Of a stretch of DNA of 64,000 nucleotides, positions 12,108 to 22,139 are shown piece by piece (within the stretch, counting starts at the first letter, position 1; the number at the start of each line of letters is the position of its first letter). Source of the stretch: Boesenbergia rotunda (taxonomy: Eukaryota > Streptophyta > Magnoliopsida > Zingiberales > Zingiberaceae); assembly GCA_024364735.1 (NCBI GenBank), contig JAGFNQ010008725.1:42504-106503 (forward strand), read 5' to 3'. The notes below the pieces were generated by a model. It was not told the origin of the DNA and did no database searches. It saw only the letters and a program-made list of their open reading frames with translations. The position numbers were made by a program, and so were the translations under genes.

Positions 12108-12515
12108 TGTGAGATCAGATTGAATCGATAGAAGGGGGTGAATATCGATCATTAAATATTTCGGAATACTTAGAGAAATTGCGTAGCGGAAAAACAAAAA
12201 CAATCGCTAACACTTTTTGTTTTTACTTGGTTCGGAGTCGCAGTCGGCTCCTACTCCAAGGCCATGGTCCTTGACCGTTTACGATGGGCAATTCTATATT
12301 TTCATAAAATGATTACAAGTTAGAGTTCCGAATATAGAATTAAAAACAATTACAACACTTTAACAAAAAGAATTTATACCGACGACCGAAAGGTTTTGGA
12401 ATGTCGGAGCCGCGGGTCGTCGTTGGCACTTGAATCTTGATCACGGAGCTTGTCAGAGCGGAGCGCTTGAATGAATGCGTAGAAGACAATTGTTCTTGAA
12501 GCCAAGGGGATGAAC

Positions 12516-12526
12516 CCCCTTATATA
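12516..12526 (-). promoter_or_regulatory. TATA box in the LTR of D
   Basis: The minus strand reads CTATATAAGGG in the middle of the LTR, a canonical plant core promoter element. Confidence 0.55.
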
Positions 12527-13014
12527 GTCGTAGCTGAGTCGCCTGTGTTGAAGGGGGTGCTTGACAAGTGACCTTCTCTGCGTGAACCTCAATCCTCAGA
12601 CTTTGCCAGCGCTTATCCCCTCAACCAGGGCACCTGTGTTAACACAGGCGCCTCTATTGATGTCTTGAGGCCTTGCTTCGAAGTGGCTGGAATTCACCCT
12701 TTGTCTGGGGCGCCTGTCTCAACACAGGCACCTAGCCTAGTAGGGCGCCTCACTCCATTAAGGTGCCTGGGAGCAGAAACTTCCATCCCTTTGTTTATGC
12801 AACCAGGGTTAGTTCCAAAACACAAGAAACATACAAATAAGATAGATTTAAACATGATTTACAGCTTGAGCTGTCTTGGTTATGACTTTGGGTTTTCCAA
12901 ATGGAACCCTAGGTCGAACCAACGCCTAATGTTCCCTCCACGGGGAACGCGTCCTCACCTACTCCTCTCAGGAGATTTTACATGTTTGACAACCGGCTCC
13001 TCTGGTTGGACTTT

Positions 13015-13250
13015 TGCCCAATCCCCTGGATCAGGTCTTAGTGCCCAGCTTCACTCACCAGGTCTTAGTGTCCAGCTTCACTCACCAGGTCTTCGGTGCC
13101 CAGTCCATGACAAGGACTTAGTTCCTAGCTTCACTCACTAGGTCTTAGTGTCCAACCTTATGTCAGGACTTAGTTGCCTAGCCCGCGGCCAGGACTTAGT
13201 GCCCAATTCTTAGAACTAGGACTTAGTGCCTAGTGTACCTAGGACTTTAC
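13015..13250. repeat. minisatellite in the D LTR (right copy)
   Basis: Repeats of the type CAGGTCTTAGTGTCCAGC / TTCACTCACCAGG follow each other with variable ends. One unit near 13122-13142 forms CCTAG...CTAGG. It occupies the position of the different 6365-6760 array in the other LTR, showing rapid turnover. Confidence 0.75.
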
Positions 13251-13354
13251 CTGCACACTTGATTAGCCTTGTTAGATAACAATAAAACCTTAACTTCTGA
13301 ACCCTTTGTCATTATCAAAACACAGGTTTGACTTTGGTGCTTTAGGCACCAACA

Positions 13355-13418
13355 GGGAGTTGGACTAATATGAGTTAGCCTAATTTAATCATATTGTCAA
13401 AATCAAAAAAGGAGAGAT
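13355..13418 (+). mobile_element. 3' end of element F internal region with polypurine tract
   Basis: The end of an otherwise missing plus-strand element. The last 16 bases are AATCAAAAAAGGAGAGAT-like, a polypurine tract directly before TGTTAG at 13419. Element A has an almost identical tract (33911-33926), so F is a related copia element. Element D sits immediately to its left, apparently inserted into F. Confidence 0.7.
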
Positions 13419-14346
13419 TGTTAGTACAATCATCCTTGGATCTAGGTTAACTAGTTTGACTAAGCTCATGTTAACTTGAGCTAAAGTTTCAATGTTTAGA
13501 CAATATGTGAGAAAGAGATAAAGTAGGTTAAGGTTGATTAGATACTCGACGATGTGAGAAAGTCCTAACTGGAGGTTAAGCAATGAGAAATCTTAGCAGG
13601 ACTAGATGGTAGAAGACCTAGTTGAGAACTAGGTAGTGGAAGTCTTAGCGGAGCTAGGCAGTGAAGACTTAATTGGGAACTAGGCAGTGGAAGTCCTAGC
13701 AGGGCTATGCAAGGAAAAAGTCTAAGTGGACAAAGTTGACTGGACGTTGGGTGATCGAAAGTCCAACGAAAAGTTGACATGAGATGGAATGCCCAAGTGG
13801 CTCATGGGTCAACAGTTGACCGGACAATTGGTGAAGAATATCTGGCAAGTCACAGTTTCCTGTATGCTAGGCAAGAAATCCCAATAAATTATGGATGACT
13901 GGATGTTAAGCAAAGGAACCTTAAACTTAAATTCCGAGTGTTAGGATTGGGCAATCAATTAACCTAAACCAATCGATTAGGGTAATCAATTGGGACTTGA
14001 GAGCTTTTTTCGGGAAGCATAGTAAGATTTGGAATCGATTGGTCAATCGATTAAATCCTATGTTAATCGATTAGGTTAATCAATTAAGGGTTATTTCGTG
14101 AAGCATAGTAAGGCTTGAAATTGATTAGTCAATCGATTAAGATTTATGTTAATCGATTATGAATGCGTTCATGAGACTATATAATGTGCTGGAATTGATT
14201 GAGTAATCAATTCAGCTTGGTCTAATCAATGAGGATAATCGATTAGATAGTGTTTGTTGCAAACAAAAAGGTGTTTGAATTGATTAGGCAATCGATCCAA
14301 ACTTCACCAATTGATTAGGGTAATCCATTTGGATTTTTTTCACAAG
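13419..14346 (+). mobile_element. LTR of element F, first part (split by element C)
   Basis: It starts TGTTAGTACAATCATCC right after a polypurine tract, so it is the 3' LTR of a plus-strand element. At 13560-13760 it has tandem hairpins (CCTAGTT...AACTAGG at 13617-13633 and variants). From about 13945 it carries a series of AATCGATT/TAATCAATT dyads, with an internal imperfect repeat at about 14017-14080 and 14090-14160. It is cut at 14346 by element C, and its continuation is at 44940. Confidence 0.8.
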
Positions 14347-14482
14347 TGTTCCAGAAGAAATTGACACGGACGATGAGTCACCAGAGTCCAACCCACGAGG
14401 ATGATGATGAAAGGAAAGGAGATCCCACCCTGCGAGTTCAACACGAGTGTTAATGGGAGAACGCCAGAGATTTTTCGACAAA
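14062..14482 (+). repeat. right arm of the inverted duplication
   Basis: Reverse complement of 1-422, spanning F LTR, the ACAAG target duplication and the first 136 bp of C's LTR. The two arms differ at four positions, whereas C's own two LTRs differ at roughly one base in eight. The arm at 1-422 was therefore copied from this locus after C had inserted. Confidence 0.9.
14342..14346. other. target site duplication of element C (left)
   Basis: ACAAG, repeated at 44935-44939 directly after the other LTR. It fixes the outer ends of the gypsy element. Confidence 0.9.
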
Positions 14483-15149
14483 GCCCACTCCGACGCTCAA
14501 GTCAGAACTCAAGTCGCTTGTAGGAAAAGAATCATGGAAGAAGTTGAGAGTCTAGAGTGTGTAACCCATTTACCTAACGGTTGAAGTACCTTATATACCT
14601 AAAGGCTTAGTCGCGCGTACCCCACGTTCTCCTCCACATTTCCTACTTGTCAGTTACCTGATAACTCTTAGGTAATGGCTCCCGCGATTATTGAGGTCTT
14701 AATTGTCTCATATAAAGGACAATAATTATCCGCCACCTATCCTGAACGAGAAAGGGTAATGGTTATCAGATTCGGGCTGTCAGGTATATGACTTTTTAAG
14801 CTCCACTCTCCCGAGAGGACCTCGGGGAATCTCCCACGGAAGGGCCTCAGGGGTCTGTCTTCCCGGGGTGGTCTCGGGCGTATACCATTCCGAGTTGGTC
14901 TCGGTGATCTGCCCTCCTGAGATGGTCTCGGGAATCTCTTCTCCGGAAGGGCCTCAAGGGCCTGTCTTCCCGGGGAGGCCTTGTGTGCATGTCAATCCAA
15001 GTTGGTCTCGGAGATCTGCCCTCCCGTGGTGGTCTCGGGAGTTTGCCTCCTCAAGGTGGTCTTGGGAACGATAGTCGTTCAGACTTAGTGGACCCAGACA
15101 CATAGAATCCTCGTTCCACGTGTCAACCCTGGGATGTTCAACCCCATCA
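14347..15149 (-). mobile_element. 3' LTR of gypsy element C (803 bp)
   Basis: The plus strand starts TGTTCCAGAAG and ends CCCCATCA. It pairs with 44139-44934. By eye about 12% of positions differ, so this is the oldest intact insertion of the nest. A TATA-like CTTATATA-complement lies at 14589-14597 (minus strand). The 14800-15070 part is rich in CCTCGGG/CCCGGGG words repeated every 30-50 bp. Confidence 0.9.
14589..14597 (-). promoter_or_regulatory. TATA box in the 3' LTR of C
   Basis: The minus strand reads TATATAAGG. The same element is kept in the 5' LTR at 44381-44389. Confidence 0.5.
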
Positions 15150-15168
15150 CAAGTCCCTCCCCTCATGT
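15150..15168 (-). other. polypurine tract of element C
   Basis: On the minus strand this is a purine-rich run (GAGGGGAGGGACTTG) directly upstream of the 3' LTR edge at 15149, the expected plus-strand primer. Confidence 0.75.
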
Positions 15169-15301
15169 CTAATCGAAGGAAGTGTGGTTGACTTATTAGA
15201 CCAGTGGTGCAACGAGGGGAAGCTATACAGCTGTGGGTCCATATATCCATTATGACTTCATTGGCGGCTTGTCGGGTCTGAGAAATTGAAACATTCATCC
15301 C

Positions 15302-15944
15302 TTGGCCCGAGACAATCCCTTTGAATTAGTCTTCCAAAAAGACTTTTGTGAACTTCGAGGCACGACAATGATAGCCTTCAATTTCACGGCCCACCCCAGC
15401 CATAGATTCTTAGGAGGTTTTCCTTCATCCCACAAGGGATGGAAGGAGCGATTCTTCTTCATTCAACTACTCCAACGTCCCTTCAGCCCCATTCGCTGGA
15501 GGGAAAGCCTACCAACCCCTCTGGAGCTAGGGGACTTTTAGCAGGACCCAGGCTACCAACGGGCTAGGAGCCTCTTGTCAGGCATGGAGTTTAGTGGCCC
15601 GGGTCTGGTGCATAGTAACGAACTCATGTACTGAGCGGGCCTCAGCCCTAAAGTCACCAGCATAAGCCCCAATCACAGTAAGTTTATCTTTTTTATAAAT
15701 GTCTGTTAATTCTACCTGATGTTCCATTGCTTGTTTATTGCAGAGGACATCATGTTATCACGTGCGATGAATTGGCTCATCAAGTGGGATGAAACCAATA
15801 AGAAGGCCTTGGCCACTCCCCTTGCCCTTCTTACCGCATCAGCTGACTCGGTCGAGGCTTCGAAGGAGGCTACGGAGTCGTCCAGCGAGCACGAGACGCC
15901 GGAGCCAGTAGAGGCACCAGCGGTGTTCAAGCCAACCACCGACC
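15302..15944 (+). pseudogene. antisense ORF of gypsy element C, 5' part (split by element A)
   Basis: It lies between pol and the 3' LTR of C but on the opposite strand, the position of antisense ORFs known in the plant Tat lineage. The segment 15302-15541 contains FPSSHKGWKERFFFI and a following W, resembling the putative gypsy-type transposon domain (Pfam Transposase_28). A likely intron runs 15678-15743 (GTAAGT...TTGCAG). The next exon opens with EDIMLSRAMNWLIKWDETNKK and continues into an acidic Ala/Glu-rich linker. The frame is cut at 15944 by element A and resumes at 35112. Function in the family is unknown. A stop at 15539-15541 breaks the first part. Confidence 0.7.
15940..15944. other. 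target site duplication of element A (left)
   Basis: CGACC, repeated at 35107-35111 immediately after the other LTR. Confidence 0.9.
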
Positions 15945-16564
15945 TGTTGGGGCAATCGCCCAAGTATGATCGGGAGGCTGATGGATTTTGATATGTGTGT
16001 CAATATGATTAAGTTAGGGTTTCATGTTAATCTAATATGTGTATGTGAGTGTGCAGGTTTACAGGATACACATAGACTTGGTTGGGCATCTTCGGGTACG
16101 ATGAAGGGTGGCATGGATGCTAGTCGTGGGCTTGTGTGCGCATCCGAGGAACCATGGACAAAGCAGGGACGATGAGCCGAGGGAAGCGAACTTCGAGGCG
16201 TACGTGATGGATGGCATGGAGACAAGCCGAGGGCTTGTGTGCGCATCTGAGGGACGAAGGCCAAAGTCAAAGAGGGCTTGAAGGCAACAGGTCGAGGCTG
16301 CTGGAGCAGGAATGATGAGCTGAGGGAAGCCGACTTCGAGGCATGCATGAAGGATGACATGGAGGCAAGTCGAGGGCTTGTGTGCACATCCGAGGACGGG
16401 AGCCAAAGTCGAACAGGGCTTGAAGGCAACAGATCGAGGCTGCTGGATGAAGAGTCAACCAGGTCGTAAGGTTTCGAGTGCTGAGGGAATTGTACTCGGG
16501 GGCTAAGTCGTGAGGGTTTGAGTGTTGAGAGAAATGTACTTGGGAAGGGTAACCCTAGACTTAG

Positions 16565-16715
16565 GGAGTGGACCAGTCGACTGATAGGGTCCACAGAAAG
16601 ATCAGTCGACTGGTCCAGACCAGTCGACTGATAGTGACCAGAATTCGAAAGGTCAGGCGGTGATATTCAAATTCAGAGTGGACCAGTCGACTGGTGCTGG
16701 ACCAGTTGACTGGTA
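16565..16715. repeat. CAGTCGACTG dyad cluster in the LTR of A
   Basis: Five palindromic boxes (ACCAGTCGACTG, ATCAGTCGACTGG, GACCAGTCGACTGGT and variants) lie just upstream of the TATA box. The other LTR has the same cluster at about 34555-34710, with several boxes mutated. More copies lie in the internal region at 19255-19400 and 33510-33605. Confidence 0.85.
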
Positions 16716-16737
16716 ACGATCAAATCAGCCTCGAGCT

Positions 16738-16747
16738 CTATTTAAGG
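16738..16747 (+). promoter_or_regulatory. TATA box in the 5' LTR of A
   Basis: CTATTTAAGG, about 20-30 bp after the last CAGTCGACTG-type dyad. It is conserved in the 3' LTR at 34743-34752. Confidence 0.5.
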
Positions 16748-17097
16748 AGCTCGTTTATGACTGTTTCTTCTTGGTGAAATTAGCTTGGTTAGAGCTTGTT
16801 AGTTGCCTACTATTGCTCAGGGGTTGTCAAAGTGTTGTGGCGAGGTTTCTCCACCCACAAGGAGTGACAAGAGCTAGCCGGAGGTGCTCCGGGGAATCGT
16901 CCACCGAATGATCGGGATTGTCCACCTTACGGACAGCCATGGAATAGGAGTTTCATCTCCGAACCACATAAATCGGTGTGTCTTTCTTGTTTATTAGTTT
17001 TAGTTTGTATTATTCCCTTGCGCACTAACATTTGTAGGAGGAAAGATCGAAAAATTGTTATTCACCCCCCCCTCTAGCAAACAGTAAGATCCTAACA

Positions 17098-17112
17098 AGT
17101 GGTATCAGAGCG
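17098..17112 (+). other. primer binding site of element A
   Basis: AGTGGTATCAGAGCG immediately follows the LTR, matching initiator methionine tRNA. Confidence 0.85.
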
Positions 17113-17140
17113 AAGGTTCGCTAACCGCCGAGAGAGCAAA

Positions 17141-18607
17141 ATGCTAGAGGAGATAACGATTGAAGAAAAGTTGGGTGATGGCATCAATGTTCCACCTCCC
17201 TATGATCGTGAGGATTTCGACTATTGGAGGATGCGGACAAAGACTTGGTTCGGCATGGATTGGAACTACATGATTGCGCTTGAAGAACCATTTGAAGTTC
17301 CAAAGGATAAGCACGCGAAAAAACTCTGGCTAAGATATTGGAATAAGGAGCAACAAGCACAATCAAAGGCAAACGAAATGGTAATCTCAATTTTACTTAG
17401 TGTGTTGCCTAATGAAATAATTAGTGGTGTAGGTGAATACAAAAGTACACTTGAGTTATGGAACAAGATGGTAGCATTCCATGAAAACCCTACACAAACT
17501 CAATTGGTGGAAGAGATCGAGGAAATGAGTTCAATGGTCCAAGAAGAGGAGAAGGATCAATCAGATGAAGAAAGAAGGTCAACATCCGAAGAAGAGGAAA
17601 AAGAGGAAAAAGAAAAATAGGCATCCATCTCTTCAAGTGAAGTGGCACAAGAAAGTGAAAGATCATCCACTTCATCAAGGGAAGAAGAAGAGGTCTCCAC
17701 TTCAAGGATTGAGGGGGAGGAGAGACCATCTTTAATACCGGAGCAAGAAGAAGCTCCTACCTCCACCAAAGCAAAGTCAAAAGACCACATCATTTGCTTT
17801 GGATGCATCAAGAGGGGACACTACAAGGACAAGTGTCCATTAGGTAAAATGGAGGTAAATCCTAAACCCAAGTCAATTCCTTTGAAATCTAACATGGGTT
17901 GTAGGGAAAAGAAGGAGAAAAAACACATTAAATGCTTCACCTGTGGAGAGCTGGGGCACTATCACACCAAATGTCCAAGAAAAGGAGAGCTCAAGAAATT
18001 GGAACATTTGAGAAAATGGGAGGAGGAAAAGAAGAAAAGCTCACATCAAGGGGGAGCTACAAGGGTAAGGGAGATAATCCCTAATTTTAAGCATGTTTCA
18101 AATTCCTCTATATATGCTAGAAATAATGAAAAATGATTGCCTATGCGTAACTTTGGATTTAAATATTATGATAGAAATATGGTTAACATTGTATCTCAAA
18201 ATCCTAAGGAACACATATATCATGATAAATCTAGGATTGTTAAACCTAAGGATCAAGACATTAATCCTATGAAAGGGAGACACATGCCTAGACAAATGGG
18301 TAGATCTAGGAATATCCAAGATGGACATGGTGATGCTAAGGTGAAGAGTCTAGAAAGGGAAAATCAAGCTTTGAGGGCAAAGCTTGACAAATTAGAGAAA
18401 AATCTAGATAGAGACATTAGAGGATCCAAGGAGTTAGGCATGATGTTGGGAAGTCAAGAACTCGAAAATGGTAGATCGGGTCTAGGATATCAACATATGA
18501 GGTCAAATGTTAGTAGAAAGTCATATGCAAGGATGTCATATAATTATAGCAAAGAGAAGGCCAAAATTGGCAAGGAAAAGTCATTCAAAGGGGAGAAGAA
18601 AACTTAA
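17141..18607 (+). pseudogene. gag of copia element A (two in-frame stops)
   Basis: I choose the methionine at 17141 because the earlier one at 17099 lies in the primer site. One reading frame runs to 18607 and is broken only by a TAG at 17618-17620 and a TGA at 18134-18136. The N-terminal part is a copia gag domain (YDREDFDYWRMRTKTWF, then LWNKMVAFHE). A long acidic Ser/Glu region follows. Two zinc knuckles come next, CFGCIKRGHYKDKC (about 17797-17838) and CFTCGELGHYHTKC (about 17935-17976). A basic tail with a coiled coil (SLERENQALRAKLDKLEKNL) and a GLGY motif closes it. Two knuckles, against one in B and D, is unusual here. No pol follows it. Confidence 0.88.
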
Positions 18608-19499
18608 CCAAGGAAAAATTATACAAAGTTAAGAGAGTTAAAGTTGTAGATCAAGAAGCACCGGAGGTACACCGGTGTGGTCTTGCCTTTATAGATGAGT
18701 CGTCTAGGGAGGTGACTAGGGCTAAGAGCTCAAGGGAGAGCTCTAGGAGTCAAAATGGGATCCATGGCCAATGGATCTTAGGAGGATTTCTCCAAGAAGA
18801 CTAGATGGACTGGGAAATGCGCCAAAGGATTTGGAAGACTCACTTGAGTCTTAATCCTAGGGAGTTGGTACATCAAGAGGGAGTTTTATGGGCACATCAA
18901 GAGGGAGTTTTATGGATGAAAAGATGAAAATGAGACTATATTGTATGAAAATTGATTTTCAATGTGTAGATGTCATATAAATCAATGCTAGGGGTGCATT
19001 GAGATTGAGGATGAGAAGACACATCAAGAAGAGATCGAAACTAGGACTTTAGGCCAAGGGTGAATTGAACAAATTAGATAGCTTTGAATTTCGTGTCAAA
19101 CTTGGGATTGGCAATATATTTACTTGTAAAGATATTTTCCCCAAGTAGACATAGGTGTTACAACTCTCTCCACGAAATTTCAGATTTTTTAGAGATTTAT
19201 AGAATTAATCATGCATATCTGAAATTAGGACAGAAAAACTGAAATTAGGGTACCAGTCGACTAATTTTGAATCAGTCGACTGGTCCAGTTCAATTCAGAA
19301 ACTAGGCTTTCTAAGGCATCAATCGACTGACCCCCAATCAGTCGACTGATCTTTCTGTATGGTTTATCAGTCGGCTGACCCAGGGGCGGTCGACTGATCT
19401 GCGATAAATTTAAAAGGAACAGTCGCGCGCGGGGTGGCCGAACCTAGGGTTTCAGTGCCACCCCCTGCGATTTCTCTCCTCCCTCAACTTCCCCTACTA
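18608..19499 (+). mobile_element. non-coding internal region of element A before the B insertion
   Basis: No protease, integrase, RT or RNase H can be read here in any frame. Two CATCAAGAGGGAGTTTTATGG repeats lie around 18870-18915. Five CAGTCGACTG-like dyads lie at 19255-19400, the same words as in A's LTR. B inserted at 19504, 12.2 kb before the third ORF of A. Confidence 0.7.
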
Positions 19500-19504
19500 C
19501 TCCA
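19500..19504. other. target site duplication of element B (left)
   Basis: CTCCA, repeated at 31459-31463. Confidence 0.92.
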
Positions 19505-20562
19505 TGTTGGAAATCGGATGGCTAGAGAGGGGGGGTGAATATAGCCAATCTCTTTTACCTTTAAACACTTATGATGTTTCTGCACTTAACATATCAGTAG
19601 CACAGCGGAAGAAGCAAAGGAAAACGAAGCAGTGCAGTAAACTAAAAACAGAAATGAAAGGAAACAACGACAGCTACCAAGATCGCTAACAAGAGGGTTT
19701 ACAAGGTTCGGGGATAACTTGCCCCTACTCCTTGGCGTGCCCTTAAGGTGGGCGATCCCTTGATCGTCGGCAGATCAAGCCCCGGTGTTCACCGGATATA
19801 ACGCAACCTCCTTCTCGGTGGAGAAACCTCTCCACAGTGTTTCAAACAAGAATATAGATTTAAGCTTAATGAAACACAGAGAATACTCTTACTCAGCACC
19901 TAGCAAGGACAAGAGCACAGCGAGCTTATCCCGAGCTCCACCCAGCGACGATCTCACGCAAGGACTCCCTCCTTCGTGTCTTCTCACTGTTGGACTCCAA
20001 GCTCCTTGTTCTTTCCTCCCAGCACTTACGTAAGAGTTGGTTGCTTCTCGATTGCAGTTGCTTGCTCAAAGTGATGAAGACTTCAGAAACACAGCAAGCA
20101 AGTTGTGGAGAAACACAAAGCGCAGCAAGAACTTCAGCAAGCTCAACATAGAAAACTGTCGAACACTTCTCTTTTTCTTCAGCCGAAGTCTTCTTCTCCT
20201 TTTTGTTTCTCCACCAAGCATCAGATGACACCATCCCTGCAGCTCCCAGCTGCTCATCTGCCAACGCCAGCTACCACTGAGCTATCCCTGGACTCCCTGA
20301 GCTTCTCTCAGCCAAGCTCCAGTCTCAGCTCCAGTCTGCAGCTCGGCCGTTGCAACCTGAGATGGAAAAACGGACAAACCTGCTCCAAGGAAAGCCTCCA
20401 TTGACTTCTCCTTAAGTGTTTGAATCCTCCCCTGTCACCTGCAGCTTAATCAGACTGTTAGAGCAATATATCACACAGTAAATCAAGATTCAGAAGTGAA
20501 GCGCAGAGAATCAAATATGATCAGACGCTCTGATCGGGTCTGACAGTGCAATTTGAATTAAA

Positions 20563-21066
20563 GTGATCGGTCATCGGACCGATCCAGGGCTTGTGGGTCG
20601 GTCACCAGACCGATCCACTGCTTCGCTAGGATTCCCAGCTCTCGTGGCTATACACGCCTGATCGGTCACCGGACCGATCAGAGTGAAGCCTGATCGGTCA
20701 CCAGACCGATCAGAGTGAAGCCTGATCGATCACTCAGACCGATCAGGACAAATGAACAGTGATTCTTTAATCAGATCCTAAGTCCTTGATCGGTCACCGG
20801 ACCGATCCAGGGTCTGATCCGGAGGAGAACTCACTCACTGTCCGCTCCCTGATCGGTCACCAGACCGATCAGGAGCAAGGCAATGAGGAAGCTGTCTGCT
20901 CCCTGATCGGTCACCAGACCGATCAGGAGCCATACAGTAGGTTCCCAACCTCACTGTGCGCTCCCTGATCGGTCACCAGACCGATCAGTCCTCGCTGGAT
21001 CGGTCACCAGACCGATCCACGAAGAAGCAGCGTGCCAATATCCCTGATCGGTCACCAGACCGATCC
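20563..21066. repeat. GATCGGTC hairpin array in the LTR of B
   Basis: Eleven units of the form GATCGGTCACCAGACCGATC (8-bp stem, loop ACCA, sometimes ATCG or ACCG) are spaced irregularly by 10-45 bp. Several stems extend outward through CT/AG and GAGC/GCTC pairs to more than 10 bp. The unit can fold in DNA and RNA on either strand. The same array is at 30364-30867 and, in element G, at 61633-62292. Confidence 0.9.
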
Positions 21067-21077
21067 AGGGACTCAAA

Positions 21078-21525
21078 CCTAGCCCTCCAAGCTAGGGATT
21101 CATCCACCTTAGCCCTCCAAGCTAAGGATTTTTCCATCTAACTCTCCAAGTTGGGAATTTGCACCTAACCCTCCAAGTTAGGACTTTTCACCTAGCCCTC
21201 CAAGCTAGGACTTTTCACCTAGCCCTCCAAGCTAGGACTTTTCACCCAACCCTTCCGAGTTAGAACTTCATCCAACCTAGCCCTCCAAGCTAGGCACCTG
21301 ACCCTCCAAGCCAGGACTTTTTCACCTAATTCTCCAAGATGGGAATTTGCACCTAACCCTCCAAGTTAGGACTTTTCACCTAGCCCTCTAAGCTAGGACT
21401 TTTCACCCACCTCTTCCGAATTAGGACTTTTCATACACCTAGCCCTCCAAGCTAGGATTTTCAACACCTAACCCTCCAGGTTAGGATTTTCCAACACCTA
21501 GCCCTCCAGACTAGGATTTTCCATA
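21078..21525. repeat. CCTAGC-CCTCCAA-GCTAGG hairpin minisatellite in the LTR of B
   Basis: About 16 units of 19-25 bp. The seven-base loop CCTCCAA is nearly constant, while the stems vary in a paired manner: CCTAGC/GCTAGG at 21078-21096, CCTTAGC/GCTAAGG at 21107-21127, CCTAAC/GTTAGG at 21164-21182. A few units are mismatched (21297-21315). Most are joined by the linker ACTTTTCA. Confidence 0.9.
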
Positions 21526-21631
21526 TCATGCCTGATCCCCGATCAGGACTTAATCATAATCAATCATCATCCACCTAAACTAAAATCGGTGTCAACACCA
21601 AAACAACAATCAGGGCCAGACTGCATCAACA

Positions 21632-21651
21632 ATCTCCCCCTTTTTGTTGTT
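21632..21651 (-). other. polypurine tract of element B
   Basis: On the minus strand this is a run like AACAAAAAGGGGGAGAT ending exactly at the 3' LTR edge. Confidence 0.85.
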
Positions 21652-22139
21652 TGACAACCCGATTTTAAGTTTAGGGATTCTTAATCAAGTTTTTCAAATT
21701 CAGAATCATAGGGGAATCCAGATCCTCCCCCTACAACATGATCATCCTAAACTTAACCAATCCACACTCTCCCCCTTTGTCGAACACCGAAAAGGGGATA
21801 GAGGGGCTGTTAAGTTGAAAACAAACTCCCCCTCAACCCTAGGGGTATCCCAGAACAACATAGATTTGATGGAATTGTTTTCGAAGCATATGATATCATG
21901 TGGAAAAGATAGATCAAGGTGAAACCATCACATACATCATATCAAAACAGGCATATGTATCATATGAGTATGACATCATAAGCATGAACATAGCGAAGTC
22001 AAATGAGGCATATCGACAAACAGTAATCATATGAGCATTTATACAAGCAACATCCTAAGCAAGATAGGCCAAATAGCCTGCTATAACAGGCAACAGTCAG
22101 GACGTACACATCCGTCAAAAACATCAAACACAAACATAG

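Larger units (their letters stand above)
12108..13354 (-). mobile_element. 5' LTR of copia element D (1247 bp)
   Basis: The plus strand begins TGTGAGATCAGATTG and ends GGCACCAACA. The adjacent primer site and the gag frame to its left define it as the 5' LTR of a minus-strand element. A TATA box lies on the minus strand at 12516-12526. GGGCACCTGTGTTAACACAGGCGCC-type inverted repeats occur around 12628-12735, and a 26-27 bp minisatellite at about 13015-13250. Its partner is the broken copy at 5912-6857. Confidence 0.85.
15945..17097 (+). mobile_element. 5' LTR of copia element A (1153 bp)
   Basis: Starts TGTTGGGGCAATCG and ends AGATCCTAACA, with the primer site next to it. It pairs with 33927-35106; in the first 190 bases I count about 16 differences, roughly 8%. 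At 16080-16460 there is a three-copy imperfect tandem repeat (GAGGGCTTGTGTGCGCATC units, about 110-130 bp). At 16565-16715 there is a cluster of CAGTCGACTG dyads, then a TATA box at 16738. Reverse-strand open frames over 16022-16594 are produced by this repeat and recur in the other LTR; they are not genes. Confidence 0.92.
19505..21631 (-). mobile_element. 3' LTR of copia element B (2127 bp)
   Basis: The plus strand starts TGTTGGAAATCGGATGG and ends CTGCATCAACA. It is nearly identical to 29305-31458 (about 1-2% by eye), so this is a young insertion. It carries two different hairpin arrays, 20563-21066 and 21078-21525. Open frames at 19785-20404 recur identically in the other LTR and carry no domain; I do not call them genes. 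Confidence 0.93.

Noticed and set aside
16022..16594. Long reverse-strand open frame (190 codons) with Ser/Leu-rich product
   Set aside because: It lies within A's LTR, follows the internal tandem repeat, and recurs in shifted frames in the other LTR at 34005-34443; no domain.
17098..17112. Possible tRNA gene because of tRNA-like sequence (also at 29291, 12095 and 3626)
   Set aside because: Only the 3' end complement of a tRNA is present, exactly next to an LTR edge; these are primer binding sites.
19785..20404. Overlapping open frames in the LTRs of B (also 29618-30204)
   Set aside because: Identical copies in both LTRs, several overlapping frames on both strands, no recognisable domain, and only partial retention in G.
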